Assembly: GCA_023525975.1 (NCBI GenBank)
Contig: CM042042.1
Span: forward strand, 7,137,501-7,201,500
Direction of reading: 5' to 3'
Origin: Smallanthus sonchifolius
Taxonomy: Eukaryota > Streptophyta > Magnoliopsida > Asterales > Asteraceae
DNA: 64,000 bases
Shown: positions 46,898 to 59,792 of the stretch, in pieces
How positions within the stretch are numbered: the first letter of the stretch is position 1
Layout: each line of letters starts with the position of its first letter
The notes under the pieces: model-generated
Seen by the model: only the letters and a program-made list of their open reading frames with translations
Told to the model about the DNA's origin: nothing
Databases searched by the model: none
Made by a program: the position numbers and the translations under genes

Positions 46898-48540
46898 TCC
46901 CAGTACAACTATCTATTCTGATTTCCAATTCATAAATCATTCATGTTTCTTGCTTCTTATTAATATGCTGCGAATCTGGCCCTTTTGCAGGTGGCTGATT
47001 TGACATCCAACATTTTCAGGTTAACTCCGTTAACACAAACTCAGTTATCTCAAACATTCATTCATGCATTACACTTAATTAGGGTTAATTAAGTTGTCGG
47101 TTATTCGCACAAACACTCACGTATCGGTAATTCAGAGAATTACCGAATCGCACGAGTCTGTCCCCGAACGTTGGTGATTAACTAAAAATAATATTTTGAA
47201 CAATTATTAATTTATATTTAGTATAAATTATGTGGATTTACGTGTTATGTGATTTTATGTGTAAATTGTAGACTTTTGCGAAATCGCGTACGTTTACGCG
47301 TAACGTTGTGACTTTTACTGCTTTAGTGATTTTTATAAATAGATCTTTATAAAATTAAATATTAGAAACTATTTTATACTGTTAGATTTAATTATATGTA
47401 TTTTAAATCATTTAATGAGTTCACGGGCCTCCTAGACTTACATTTTTATCCATTTTGAGGCCCATGGAGTACATATAAAAAGAATTTATAAAACCTAAAC
47501 TCCCATTCTTCATATTTTCGAAAATAATCAGCCCCAACACCCCACTTGAAGCCGACGTAAACATCACCCCAATTCACCATCGAATCGATCTTGTTTCTTG
47601 CCATTAAACGCGTATTTGATCAATCCTTGCTATTGCTAACGCATCTACGTAAGTTTTCTAATCCGATTCTATTGTTTTATGATAAAACTCTAGTTGATCC
47701 AAACATGAGTCTAAACAATCAAAGTTGTTAAATTGAATGTTTATTATGATCATACATGATGTTTGCATAAATTTGTTGTTGATGAAAACCCTAACCCGTT
47801 TGTGTAAGTATCACATCTAGATAGTAACAGATACAATTGGCTTGTTTCTTGAGTCTAGAGTTAATTTCAAGGAGTCCACTTTCAAACCCAACCGACCTCA
47901 TATTTTTCTAAAAAGTTTGATCAACCAAAAGTGGAAAATAAAACTGAAGGTCAAATCTATTTTCGGATGGCAGATTTTCGGTCTGATTCCCGAGGGCATA
48001 ACTTCCCCAATTTTAAAGCTTTTGACTTCATTCTTTTTTCTAATGAATATTTTATGTGTCTGCAAGATTTTTCAATTGGTCTTGCATGCGTAGCCTGAGT
48101 AATCGATTTTTAGCAATTTTTGACATTACAGTAAGATTCTGCTACCTTTGATCCCAAATATTTTATTTGAAATCTTTAGAATTACTTTAAAATTAAGGGA
48201 AAAATATATAAACACCAAGAGATGTTGAAGTTTCTGTGCAAATATTTTCAGATTTTATTTCATTCGTTTGGTTGGAAAATAAAATTCATAATCACAACCT
48301 TAAATTTGACCAGAAAAACTTAGATTCCAATAACTTGACAAATCATCAATTTTTGCAACATGTTCATCTAGAGTTGACTTGTAACTTACACGAAAGCCTT
48401 AAAACATCTTAAATAACACTAATTGGTTATTAATTAGTGGTTATGACACTTAAAGCTTTTATCTTGACTCTAAAACATTAAGGAAGATACCACCGCTCAC
48501 CAAAACGCTTTGTTATTATAGTTGAACTAGTTCTTGTACA

Positions 48541-48593
<53 letters not shown>

Positions 48594-48939
48594 GGCTATT
48601 GCTTAGGGTGACATATTCAACCTACATGTGAACATAAACAAACACTAATTTGATAATTGAATCACCAACGGGTCGTCGGGTTAACTTGGTCAACAAAAGT
48701 CAAATTTGGACAAACTAGTCAAACATGTTAATCTTTTCAAAACTTATAAACAATTTGAATTGTTTGGATACTAAGGGTTTATATGAGCCAACACGAACAT
48801 ACACTTATAGACTTATACATGTTAGGTAGCCTTTAGTGGGCCACCGGTACAACACTTGCAGTCTTGCATGCACACAAACAAACACGGACCACATAATATT
48901 TCATTACCACTTGTTTACTTAAGCGCAAACATAAAATAT
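46898..48939 (-). mobile_element. LTR-derived, non-coding
   Basis: This is probably the distal part of an outer minus-strand LTR whose TGTCACACCCCC start is at 52,572. TATA-like and leader-like sequence lies around 47,470-47,660, with no protein-coding content. The left boundary is uncertain (a TG at about 47,094 is one candidate) and no TSD could be confirmed. A short exon-like piece VADLTSNIF at 46,990-47,020 is unassigned. Confidence 0.4.
48541..48590. repeat. AT dinucleotide microsatellite
   Basis: About 25 consecutive AT repeats. A shorter TA run lies at 49,363-49,384. Confidence 0.9.
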
Positions 48940-51934
48940 TGTGACAACCGTCAATTTAGCAAACGTCAATCCCATACTTTGTCAGGTCTAAGTATGATTT
49001 TAAGCTAGGAACATAGTAAGTTACGATGTATTTTGTGAATGAACAATTCAAAGTGTTAAAAAAATATATATAATAATACATCGACATTGAGCAATAGAGC
49101 TACGAGTAAACAAGTATGTTTAATCTTAAATCAAGTATCCCTAACAATTCATTGCAATACAAAATTTATCATGGAGATTTATTCGGGAGAGTCCGAATCA
49201 AGATATGAGCCGAGGCTTACATCTAAGTAATACACATTCATAGGAATGTGAAGAGAGATACGTTACGATAAACTATGAGCACTTAATCAAGTTCACGTAA
49301 TGTGTTTAGAAATATACTTGAGTAATTATAGTAAGGATGATATAAATTATATAGTATCCATACATATATATATATATATATATATTCATCTTTAACAAGT
49401 TAGATAACCAATGTTAACTTATGAGATAATTAAACAAGACATAAACCATATACTTTGCATATATGACATAATTATCCTAGGAAATCCATGAATACATGTA
49501 TATTTTTATAAAAGACTTAAGGTTTTATAAAAATTAGATCCCCACATGTTTAAATTGCCACACATCTCCACCTTTGTCATCTACCCGATTGTCCTCACCC
49601 CACCCCCTCCCCTCTCCCCCTATTTTGGCCGAAACCCACCCCAACCCCTCACCTCTTTCAAATTTCCCACATGAGTTCACTATGCTCACTAACTCCTATG
49701 TTGACCAACATGATTGAGGAGTTAGGTATGGAAAATTTCACTATAAATAGAAGGCTTAAGCAAGGAGAAATGTTACACCAAATCACATAACTCACTCTCC
49801 CTCTCCCTCCCTCTTGCTTTCGGCCGAACACACCTACACACACGCACTTTGTGTGTTTTGAAGTTTAGCACTTGGAATCACCATTTGAAGCCCCACTTGG
49901 TAAGTTAATCAAGATTTCAAGATTTTATACACAAATACTAACTAGAATAAGTAAATGTATACATATAACACCTACATAAAATAACACTTGGGTGATGGTG
50001 TTCTTTGAAAACCCTTCACACTATTCATGTGTTATGTTGAAGGATTCATATTCGTGAGGTTATATGATCATGTGTGACTTACCTGGCTAAGTTCAAGGTG
50101 ATGTCCTATGATTCAAGAAAACACACGTAACGGTTATCGTCAACATATAAACGTGAAAAGTGTTAACTAAAAGTGTATATATAATCAACATAACATGTTC
50201 ATGCATACATTTAGTAGAGTTCATCAAACCAGAACAAGAATCCATATACTTCAAGTAGCCATAATAACATCGTAAAAGTTAGTAGAAAATTAAAACGAAA
50301 TAACATGAGACGAGTATGAACCGGGTAAACATGGTTAGTATCAAAGTCAAGGAAATCACCTATTTTCTACTTAAAATAAGTAAGATTCACGTGAAAAGGT
50401 TTAGCATGATATTAATCAAAAGTGGTTAAGAGTATGGACTAAACAAAGAATTAGCATTTTTAACGGATAACTATTCAAGAATATTTGTAAATAACAAAAT
50501 AAATAAGATAACTCGGACAAGTATACAAGTGTACCGAGATAATATTTTAGAACCATAAACCTATTTTATGAAGTAAAACTAGGATGGTTTCAAAAGTTCA
50601 AGACTGGTTACTACGAAAAGCGTCGTATTGACTATTTTCGACGAAAAATACTTTCTTTATTTACTAGTTAAACTTTATCAAGAGTTTGAAGAATATACTA
50701 TTTTCTATACAAGTAAAGAGATTATATTTATGGAAACAAAGTATTTTGTGTAAAACATTTTAGCTAAAACACACGTTCGTTATAAAAAATACGATAATTA
50801 ATAAAGAGGTACAAGAATGAAGATTGAGAAAATTGAGGTAATCAAGATCCATTTCTTGATACAAAAAGGGATAAAATTTGATGAGTTAAATAGCAAGTAA
50901 GTCAAGTCCCAAAGGATATGAGAGTGTAACACTTTAACGTAAACGACGAGAGCATAGTTGGGATAATAAACGCATAAAATGTTAGCGAACATGCATCCAT
51001 ATTTAGAGATTTTGCATAAAAGCCAAGGCTTGCGAACTTAAGAAGTATTTACATATTTGTAGCGCTCGGGTAGAACGTACCATCCTACTTAATAACTTCA
51101 TTCAAGAATCAAGGTGAGTCTTCGTAGCCTCACTCTTACTTTACGTTTTTAGGGGAAAAGCATGCTTGAGGTTCTAGAATCTCTAAGTAGTTACGTTTAC
51201 ATGTGGCCAAAATTATCACACTAAGTCCCCAAGTATTATGATAACCAATTAACTCAAGAGCCGATGGATTAATATTGATAGTACTATCGGAGTTTGACAA
51301 ACTCCCATATATGTGATGTTGAACGCGTAAATCAACAGAACTTGTGTGGATGCTTATTTCCAAAGAGTAGAGGCGAATGTTCCGTGATAAGGCATTTGCA
51401 AGCAGGGCACCAGTTCAGGTCAATAGGTTTGGTTATCGTCCATGTAATATGTATACAACTACTAGTAAAGAAAGTTACGATACGCCCCAGGGCTATCCAC
51501 AACATAGTTAAGATACGCCCAAGGGCTATCTACAGAGTAATTAAGATGCGCCCAGGTGCTATCTAAAGTATAAGAAAAAGTACAGCTAATAAGTACGATG
51601 AGCTTCGTGCTATCTACTTCAAAAGCAAGAAATTTTCAAGTTAAAAACCTACGAACTCACCAACCCTTTGGTTGACACTTTTTAGCATGCTTTTCAGGAA
51701 AGAAGTAACAAGACGAGCTTCATGCAGGAATAAGAGTACTTTAGAAGATCTGCGCATTTAGCCGACCCCATAGGGCTATTTAGCTTAGAGAGTCAACTTG
51801 TACTCATTTTATTAATTTCCAAGAACATCGTAATACCCGATGATGTAACATGTAATTCTCTATATGTACTATGAGCTCTTGACAACCAGTGTTAAGTTAC
51901 ATTCCTGTGTTTCTGCTTTAGCGGGGGTGTGACA
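48940..51934 (-). mobile_element. Solo-LTR-like block (3.0 kb), minus orientation
   Basis: It runs from TGTGACAACCGTCAATTT to GGGGGTGTGACA, so the minus strand starts TGTCACACCCCC and ends in CA. There is no internal domain or partner LTR. Flanks AATAT and CATAC do not match cleanly, so insertion boundaries are unconfirmed. It includes a three-copy 33-bp array (51,475-51,575) built on GATACGCCCAAGGGCTATC-type words. Confidence 0.5.
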
Positions 51935-52572
51935 CATACTAAGTCCTTACACTCTCGAACTGTTAGTATTGGAACATAGAGAGGAAATTTTTAGTAGTAC
52001 TACTGGGTTTTGACAAGCCCCACCCGCGTTAGTCGCGATAACTCGACTAGAGGTCGAACGGGTGTAAGATTGTCCTAAACATTTGCCATTATTGATGTTA
52101 GCAATGGGGGAAGGCATTCAAACACAAACAGTCAACTTCGGTTGCGAACGCTTAGAGTAACTTGTACTTTGTCTTGCTAACAATATGTGTGACTTGTGTA
52201 TGTGGATCTTGCAAACACTCAAACATTTTATTTACTTACAAACATGTGAACTCACCAACGTTGTGTTGACACTTTAAGCATGTTTTCTCAGGTCACTATG
52301 GTACACATCAGGACTAGGATGCATCATGGAGTCGCATTGGTTTTATCATTAAGTGAACAATGATTTGTTACACATTATTTACATTACTTGGCGCTTTTGT
52401 TGCGTGCAATTAATTTGAATTTAATATTAACGTTTATGCTTCCGTATTTACTTCAATATTTAATGGTATTTTTAAAACTCATATAGAGTCATTCATTGTA
52501 ACTAATGACGACGATCCTGATTTGTCACACGCCTCGCGGTATAACTTTGTTAGTGGATTTTGGGGGTGTGAC
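51935..52572 (-). mobile_element. Outer LTR end related to the nested one
   Basis: It ends GGGGGTGTGACA and carries CACCAACGTTGTGTTGACAC and AAGCATGTTTTCTCAGG, related to 51,658-51,700. A second LTR of a sister family is therefore interrupted by the first. Confidence 0.5.
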
Positions 52573-52818
52573 AGTTGATGAATTTGTTAAAAGACGGGAA
52601 GAGACAGATTGATTAGTTATGCAATATTTTTTCTTTGTACCCTTACAATTATCTTGTTCTTCCATTTAATGTATTTTTTTCCCTTCCTATTTTATGTGCA
52701 AAACATGAACTAATTCTCATATGTTTAGGTTCTTTTTCTTAAATACTCATGTATATGCATTGTAGAATTTTAAAAAAGTTAGATTTTAACTTATCAATTT
52801 CATTTACACGTAATTCAG

Positions 52819-52922
52819 GTTCATTGAAGGAGACTTTGATTCATATGTGTCTCAACCTAAAAAGTGACATGTATGGGGGAGGTGAACCTGAATTGCTAAT
52901 GGCTTCTCATGTTCTCAACTAA
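52819..52922 (+). pseudogene. OTU cysteine protease exon fragment
   Basis: After an AG acceptor, frame 1 reads FIEGDFDSYVSQPKK, a stop and HVWG. A one-base shift then gives GEPELLMASHVLN and a stop. FIEGDFDxYV, HVWGGEPEL and MASHVL are the core of plant OTU deubiquitinases of the At3g57810 type. A stop replaces the Pro before HVWG and the frame is broken. It is a single exon with no neighbours. Confidence 0.72.
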
Positions 52923-53309
52923 GAATCTATTTCTCCCTCTCATACACAAACACACACACTTTCTCCATGATGTGTTTACGGTTCAACACATTATATGTTT
53001 AAGATTTGAGGTTTAGGGTTAGACACCTTATTAGTCTCTATAAACACTTATCCTTGGAAGGCCACATTTGAATTTAGCCAATTTTCATGTTAAAAAAAAC
53101 TTTTTTCGGGGTGTGTGTGTGTTATAACAGCCAGGTTTTGATGAAAATTCTGGACCGAACTGCTAACTAAAGTTTCGGGGAACGACAAACCAAACCAGCC
53201 GGATTGGGTGCTACTGGTTTGGCTGCTTGATTCAATTTTTTTATTTCTTTGTTCATATGTGAACGTTCCAAAACCCATTTTTTACATTTGATATTTCAAT
53301 TTTTTTGGT

Positions 53310-53360
53310 TTTTCAGTTTGCACGTGATCCGTTCAAGCCAGTAGGGTTAAGGTTTTTGTA
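53310..53360 (+). pseudogene. Possible PER1 exon remnant
   Basis: After a TTTTTCAG acceptor the sequence reads FARDPFKPVGLRFL and a stop. DPFKPVG aligns in position with the WPFKRVYG segment that precedes the EPV exon in plant PER1 proteins. Very short, so weak. Confidence 0.3.
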
Positions 53361-53566
53361 GATTCGCTTCTTCTATTCATATTTTCTAACAATTTGGTAT
53401 ACCATGAATGAACTAGAAGTGCAATTTTAAAAATGATTTGTATTAAGTTAGTTTCTTGTAAACTGGGGGCACGCTTGTTATGCATAATGGAAAATGGCGT
53501 AGTAAAATATGTCGATTATCTGATTATGTACGTTGGTTTTTAAGGATATATTATTTTTGTTGGTAG

Positions 53567-53920
53567 GAACCTGTGGCTGTAGCACTCTCTGCTCTTAATC
53601 TTGCTATACAATTTCATGGATGGGTATTCTTCTTCATTCTTGTGAACTACAAGCTGCCTTTAAGGCCAACTAGACAGACATACTAGACTGGAGTGTGGCA
53701 TATCTATAGGACTTTATCCATGAACTTCTTATTTTGGAGTGCTGTTTATCACAGCAGGTAAGTAGTGGTCCTCTTCATCTCCTCAACACCCCTTCCCCCG
53801 GAGACCCGTATCATAAAAAAAATCGTGTTACATTTATATGGGTTGTAACATATTTTACTAGATATGGTGCAACTGATTAATTTTTCAGGAATGTGACCGA
53901 AAGACTAGATTATTTATTCC
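53567..53920 (+). pseudogene. PER1/PGAP3-like lipid-remodelling protein, exon fragments
   Basis: Exon 1 (53,567-53,757) encodes EPVAVALSALNLAIQFHGW, VFFFILVNYKLPLRP, a TAG, then TGVWHIYRTLSMNFLFWSAV and YHSR before GTAAG. Exon 2 (from 53,889, after TTTTTCAG) encodes NVTERLDY and then diverges. PER1/PGAP3 proteins are multi-helix ER/Golgi proteins that remodel the lipid of GPI anchors. The blocks LSALNLAxxFHGW and LSMNxxFWSAVxHSR are diagnostic. A small deletion created the stop between KLPL and WHIY, and most of the gene is missing. Confidence 0.82.
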
Positions 53921-55373
53921 ATATGCATTTGATTAATATTTAACAGCTTACAGCTCTAAACATTAATGTGACTTGATCTTTTTTAACTGTTTTCCGGGTA
54001 TGATCAAATCTTATCTGAAGGTGAAAATAAGAACCGAATTATGGAGACTAAATAACTTATTGAATGGGTCCTATAACAAAAATGTTTTGAGATTAAAAAT
54101 GTTATGTTTCTTGGTTCATAAATTGTTTATATAATGTTTTTATCATCAATTATATTCATCACTTGTGTTTTTTGGCATATGCGGAAAACATCCTTCATAC
54201 TGTTTCTAAGCAAATTTGACATTTTTGAGAAAAAAAAGTTTTAAAAGTAAGTGGTAGTTTGGAAGTTTATAACTAATTTCTCAAATTATGCCTGCATCTT
54301 TTAGTCTAAGATTATAGAGTTGATTTCTTAGGTCCCCCTAAATGTATGAACGTGGTTCAAATATTATCAACCCGTTTCAACAGGAAAGCAAGAAGTTGAG
54401 CATGCATAGGAGTAAGCTTTTGTTTCAATAATAATAATAATAAATTAAAAAGGTAAATTTTCAGTTCTTTTTTTTTCCTTGAATAAAAGTGTGTTTTTTT
54501 CTAAATTTTGGTCGGTTGGTGTTTCTTGCTTGATATTCTTCACGATAGTGATATATTTTGGTGTTTGCTCCAAATGGATGTTGGTCAAAGATGGATTGCG
54601 TGTTTGTGAAAAAATTATTAACTTTCCTTGAATATTGCAATCTGTTTTGGTAAGTGATAATTATGGTCTTAATTCAAATTTTGGATTATGGCATTTGGAG
54701 GATGTTTATGTGTAACAGGTCAAAGCATGAGATGTCACTATTAATATTGCATTCAGTTTGCATGTAACTTGCAGTGGAATCCCTTTATTGTCTATTACCA
54801 AAATTTTTATTTTTTTAATGAATAACTAATGTGCCTTAAGAACAATACTTTGTTTCATTAATAATCTATGTTTCTTAAGAAACTTATTTACAATGTTTTA
54901 TGCGTTGAAAATACAGTTTGCGCCACTTTGATCCATTTAACCTTCAAATTGTAGAAAGGTGCATAACATCTCTAGGAAGGTGTCCCGTTTAGCAGAACAC
55001 GGCTTGTTTTGTCAGCCATAAACTAAGCATAATAGACCTGGTGACCTCGGAAGGGTAACGGGTCAAAACAGGTTCATATAAATATGCTTGACCCATCTAT
55101 TTTTAACATTATATTATTTATAATTTATAAAATTCAGAAGGTGAAAAACCAAACGCTTACATGAAATTAAAGTTTTGACCCGTCACTCAACTTCCTTGAC
55201 CCGTCCATTTTCTTTACAATCCTTTGTAGCCCATTGAAAAAAATGAGATAACTGGGAACTGATTCCTTGACCCACTTAAAATTGTATTAATTCTCTTATA
55301 ATCTTTTCTATTCTTGGTAGATAATTCTTTGTAATATGAATTTGACTTGCTGATTTTTTTTGTTTGTTTGTAG
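53921..55373. other. Non-coding between captured exons
   Basis: Intron-like AT-rich DNA; no further exon was recognised. An ATA/AAT run lies at about 54,427-54,443. Confidence 0.45.
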
Positions 55374-55497
55374 AAATTTTATGAGCACTTATCAAGCAAG
55401 GCACGGTCAAAGCCCAAGATTCCTCCACAATATGCTTATGAAGAAAACCTCGGTCAACGACTTCAGGCAAAGCTTCTACCGGCTCAACAGGAAAGGT
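55374..55497 (+). pseudogene. TCP11/Sok1-like protein exon fragment
   Basis: After TTTGTAG the frame reads KFYEHLSSKARSKPKIPPQY, AYEENLGQRLQAKLLPAQQER. Plant T-complex-11-like proteins have KFYExLSSKARPKPR followed by EEDLGQRLEAKLQAAEQKR near the N-terminus, so this is one internal exon. It is open but isolated, with no flanking exons, and ends near a GT donor. The LTR element starts 330 bp downstream. Confidence 0.75.
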
Positions 55498-55827
55498 TAA
55501 ATTTGCCTAAAAAATTTCATATTTTTTTCTTTTTTGTTTGTTTTTGTTTTCAGTTGTTTTTGCCATTAGTAGGTACAAGCTTCTTTTGGGTTGTTCTCTA
55601 ATTATAACATCGGTGATCCCTCTGAACTGCAAATTGAGTTGTCTATAGTTGTTAATACATCTTTTGGTTGCACTAGCATGCAGGGGTATATTTTGTACAT
55701 AACCTTTCTCTTGGAGTTAATCTTGACCGGGTCAAGTCCGTTGAATTCAAGTCGGGTCATTGGCGAAGTCAAAGTGGGTTAAAGAACGGGTCATAGAGCT
55801 GATGGGCCAGCAAGAATATTAATTCAG

Positions 55828-58207
55828 TGTAACATCCCGAGTTTTAGAGTGTGAAAGAATTCACGAAAAATTTAAAATTTAAAACTTATATAAGAAAAGG
55901 GAAGCGGGCTTGGGCCGGGGTGTATAGGCCGAAAGGGACAAGGGTTTGGGCCCTTATAAGTCTCAAGACCAGCCCCAAACCCTCATTTGCAACACCATTT
56001 TCGGAATTCTAGAGAGAGAAAGCGAGAGAGAGCCTAGAGAGAGAAAGTCCCGGTTTTCGGACTAGAGCTTCAAGGATCGTTAGCAAGAGTCTCGCGAGTG
56101 TTTAGCAACGAAAAGGAAGTGATTACAGGTAACCGATTCTCCTAGATCTGAGTTTTAGTTCATTTTTGGGTTTTTCGGGTTTTGGGTGAAACGGGAACGT
56201 TTTTACAGATGAAACTGAAAGAAAAGCATAGATTTGAGTTCTTAAACGAAAAACAAACGTTTTGAATGTAAAAAGTCCGGATCTTGACCAGGTCGGACCT
56301 GCATTGCGAAAGTTAGGGTTTTTCACGGGGAAGATAGCTGAGTTCTGCAGGTATCGAAACTAGAAGTTTCGAGCGGCCTGCAGGTATCGAAACTAGAAGT
56401 TTCGAGCGGCCTGCAGGTATCGAAACTAGAAGTTTCGAGCGGCCTGCAGGTATCGAAACTAGAAGTTTCGAGCGGCCTGCAGGTATCGAAACTAGAAGTT
56501 TCGAGCGGCCTGCAGGTATCGAAACTAGAAGTTTCGATGGGCCTGTACCTGTCGAAACTAAGTAGTTTCGATAGGTCTGCATCAGTAAGTGAAGTCAGTG
56601 TATTCACCTGTAACAGAACGAGTAAACCGTTAGAGTCGGGATTAGGTCTGATATGTGTCAACTGTTATGATTGTTCAGATTGAGTGAGATCCAGTAGACC
56701 ATTCCAGCTAAGATAAGAGGTGAGTTCTAATCCCCTTTTTGCCTTCTTTAGGGGTGGTATGCATACTTAGTGTAAAGTGTTTATTATATTTTATATATTA
56801 TAAACTGAAGAGAAAAGCTATGTTTTAGTGAAAGGTTTAAAAGAGGCAAAAGTATGTTTCAGTAAAGTAAGATATATCATTTGGCAAGCGTTTACTATAT
56901 TTTCATATACATAAACAAAGGCATGATATATGTGCTAGTATGTTTTCAGTAAAGTAAGATATATCATTTGGCAAGCGTTTACTATATTTTTTTATATACA
57001 TAAACAAAGGCATGATATATATGATAAGCTATGTTTCAGAAAGTAAGATGTATTTTATGATAAGCTATGTTTCAGAAAGTAAGATGTATTTTATGATAAG
57101 CTATGTTTCAGTAAAAGCAAAGATATATCATTTGGCAAGCGTTTACTATATTTTTATATACATAAACAAAGGCATGATATATGTTAAGTTATGAACAAGA
57201 TTTACAGAAAGATTTATGAACAGTAAAGTAAACAGTTTTCCTTCGGGAATATGTACCAGCTATAAAGGTCCTTGGGACAGATGTTACTTGTACAAGATGT
57301 CAGACATGGGTTCTACCCATTAGTAAGAACCTTTGTGGTTCGTTAACAGTTGTACAACTGGGATGAGTGACGGCGGTTGCTCGGGAGGTCCACGCAACCT
57401 CCCCTTAGCGTTAAGCGGTATTGTCGGTTCATGGACGTGAGCCATGGGGGCATTGACCAGGGTATTGTCGGTTCATGGATGAATCCATGGGGGCATTGAC
57501 CAGGTACTCGTCGGTTCATGGATGAATCCATGGGGGCGGTACAGTAGTGACAAGGAATTGACGGATAAGCGGTATTGTCGGTTCATGGTCGTTGATCATG
57601 GGGGCATTGACCAGGTACTTGTCGGTTCATGGATGTAAGCCATGAGGGCAGTACAGTAAAGAGGAATTGACGGTTTATTATACGTTTTAAACTGTTTGAA
57701 AAGTAAAGTGTGTTAAGTTTAGCCTTAATGGCAGTATAGATATATGTTTGAAAAGTAAAGTGTGTTAAGTTTAGCCTTAATGACAGTATATATATGTTTT
57801 GAAAAGTAAAGTATGTAAAGTTTTGGCCTTAAGGGCAGTATGTATGTAATAGTAAATCTTTTGTAAAATTGATTTAAAATAAACGTTAGAACTCACTCAG
57901 CGTTGCTGATTTTTAGTATGCACATCAGTTAAGTGTAGGTGGCAGTAGATGGAAGTGGATGCTTGGCTTGGCGAGAAGAGTTACCCGAAGACCAGAGTCT
58001 GACATCCTGTTTATGTTATTGTTTTAGTTGATTCAGACAAGTTTCAGTTGTATGTTGACAAGATATGTTTAGGCATGTTATGTATTTCCGCTGCGTATGT
58101 TGAAGTTTTAAATCGTTTCCGCTGTGTTAATGAATGTCTTATGATTAAGTTCTATGTGTTGATGAGTAAACCCAATAAGTGAGGCCTTTCAGGAAGGGGG
58201 CCTTACA
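55828..58207 (+). repeat. 5' LTR of the gag-only element
   Basis: 2,380 bp. It contains three tandem arrays: six 33-bp units (56,345-56,545), three or four units of about 85-110 bp with CATTTGGCAAGCGTTTAC (56,870-57,190), and about five units of about 45-60 bp with TCGGTTCATGGA (57,420-57,660). The short frames in it are artefacts of these repeats. Confidence 0.93.
56345..56545 (+). repeat. 33-bp tandem array, six units
   Basis: The unit centres on TCGAAACTAGAAGTTTCGA, itself a palindrome. A variant unit follows. The right LTR has only four units (60,567-60,700), and the two missing units exactly explain the 66-bp length difference between LTRs. Confidence 0.92.
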
Positions 58208-58208
58208 A

Positions 58209-58226
58209 GTTGGTATCAGAGCCATA
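58209..58226 (+). promoter_or_regulatory. Primer-binding site (initiator-Met tRNA)
   Basis: TTGGTATCAGAGCCATAG begins three bases after the 5' LTR and matches the complement of the 3' end of plant initiator-Met tRNA. Confidence 0.85.
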
Positions 58227-58535
58227 GTTTGAGAGATTTGGACATCCCCGATGTCCAGACTTAAACTGAGAATGGGACAAGAAGCGGATGCCAGTACGGG
58301 TAACTCAAGTCAAAGCATCAGAAGCGTATAGTAAGTAAAGTTTACCTTTAGAGTGTCAAGATAAGAATAGAGGCTTTAGTGGAACCATGAAAGCGAATAA
58401 ATAGAAAACAAGATGTGATGTAATGGTTAATTGCAGATGGCCAGTGTATATTAACATCTTACCTTACTTATTGTGTTCTACATATTCCCTAGCATGGTGA
58501 AATTAAATCTTTTGTTCTCTATCTTTCAGTTAGAA

Positions 58536-59792
58536 ATGGCTAGACGTGGAGGAACTAGAGGGGGTGGAGGAGGAAGACGTGGTGGGCGTACAGGCCGCCA
58601 CGGTGGAGCTAGCACAAACCAAGTGATTGAAGGGAGTGTTCACACTACCCATACTGATACGGTAGTCAGTCAGCACAATGTTGAACATGCGGCAGAAGAT
58701 GATCAGACATTCGAGTTCGAGCCGGCCGTGCAAGCAGCTATTGGCCGTGAGTTTACCCGACTGTTGAAGGAAACCTTACCGGCCATACTAGACGAAGCCT
58801 TGAGGAAGGCCAAGGAGAGCCCTAACACAACTGAAGAGCCTGTGGTGCTTCCAGCAATGGGAGGACCAAATCTAGTAGAAAATGTTGCACCGCCTGCTCG
58901 CGGCTGTGACTATAAGGCGTTTCGGGGTTGTGATCCACCCGTGCTTACTGGGGAGAAGGAAGCATCAGATACCTTAGATTGGATTAACGGCATGGAGTCG
59001 ACCATTCGTCTTAGTGAATGTCGACCGGAACAAGCAGTCATGTTCGCTGCAAAGTCATTGAAAGGAGAAGCAGCGCACTGGTGGGAAACTGTGAAACAGG
59101 CTAAGGGTGACCAAGCGGTCGGATTGATGAGGTGGAGCGACCTGAAAGCGTTGGTAATTGAAAAGTTTTGTCCTAAAAATGAGGTCCACAAGGTGGAAAG
59201 GGAATTCTTGACTCTACAAGCCGGACTCATGACTCACCGGCAATATACTTCAAAGTACAACGAGTTGGCACGCCTGGTGCCTCATCTTGTAACGACTGAG
59301 GAAAGGAGAATTCACTACTATGTTCAAGGGTTGCCTCCAAAGATACGTACCTTTGTAAAGGCCAACACACCGAGTACCTTTGAGTCGGTGGTTGTTCTGA
59401 GCGGAGTTGTCTATGATGACATTGCCTCTGAAGTCATTGCTGAAGCACCCAAGAAACAAGCAGCTAAGCGCACTGCTGAGGAACTCCAGGGTCCTAACGA
59501 TAGGAGGGCGAGGGTAGAAGCAGAGGGTCTATGCGGTAAATGTGGGAGGAGACATGGAGGTGAATGTAAGGCGGGTCAGGTGGGATGTTTCAGGTGTGGC
59601 AAGTTTGGACACCAATCACGGGACAGCCCGGAAAGGCCAAGATGCCACAATTGTGGGGGACAGGGACACGTGAGCCGAGATTGTAGGAAGCGCAAAGAGC
59701 CGGAAGCGGGAGGATCCGGAAAGGGTAAGGGTGCAGAGAAAGAACCTTACATCAACAAGGCCACAGCAAGGGTTTACCAGATGACTCAGTAA
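58536..59792 (+). CDS. Retrotransposon Gag polyprotein with zinc knuckles
   Basis: 418 residues from ATG 58,536. The frame is open from an upstream ATG at 58,473, but a CTTTCAG acceptor-like site just before MARRGG and the usual Gag start favour the internal one. Arg/Gly-rich N-terminus (RGGTRGGGGGRRGGR), then the Ty3-gypsy capsid domain (LDWINGMESTIRLSECRPEQ, LKGEAAHWWETV, EKFCPKNEVHKVEREF, YVQGLPPKIRTFV). Near the C-terminus are three Cys/His clusters: an atypical CGKCGRRHGGEC, CFRCGKFGHQSRDS whose last Cys is Ser, and a canonical CHNCGGQGHVSRDC. The protein would form virus-like particles and package RNA. It ends RVYQMTQ at the usual gag-protease junction. Confidence 0.92.
   Translation: MARRGGTRGGGGGRRGGRTGRHGGASTNQVIEGSVHTTHTDTVVSQHNVEHAAEDDQTFEFEPAVQAAIGREFTRLLKETLPAILDEALRKAKESPNTTEEPVVLPAMGGPNLVENVAPPARGCDYKAFRGCDPPVLTGEKEASDTLDWINGMESTIRLSECRPEQAVMFAAKSLKGEAAHWWETVKQAKGDQAVGLMRWSDLKALVIEKFCPKNEVHKVEREFLTLQAGLMTHRQYTSKYNELARLVPHLVTTEERRIHYYVQGLPPKIRTFVKANTPSTFESVVVLSGVVYDDIASEVIAEAPKKQAAKRTAEELQGPNDRRARVEAEGLCGKCGRRHGGECKAGQVGCFRCGKFGHQSRDSPERPRCHNCGGQGHVSRDCRKRKEPEAGGSGKGKGAEKEPYINKATARVYQMTQ

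Noticed and set aside
51475..51575. Possible CRISPR-like spaced repeats
   Set aside because: Three degenerate 33-bp units in tandem without unique spacers, in a plant LTR.
48940..52572. A complete LTR retrotransposon with two matched LTRs
   Set aside because: The two ends are related but not collinear, no interior or TSD was found, so nested solo-LTR-like blocks fit better.
56313..56661. Repetitive 89-112 residue frames on the minus strand in the LTR
   Set aside because: They are the 33-bp array read in two frames and recur in the other LTR with fewer units, so not proteins.
58473..58535. Upstream ATG extending Gag by 21 residues
   Set aside because: The extension is hydrophobic, precedes a CTTTCAG acceptor-like site, and does not resemble Gag N-termini.
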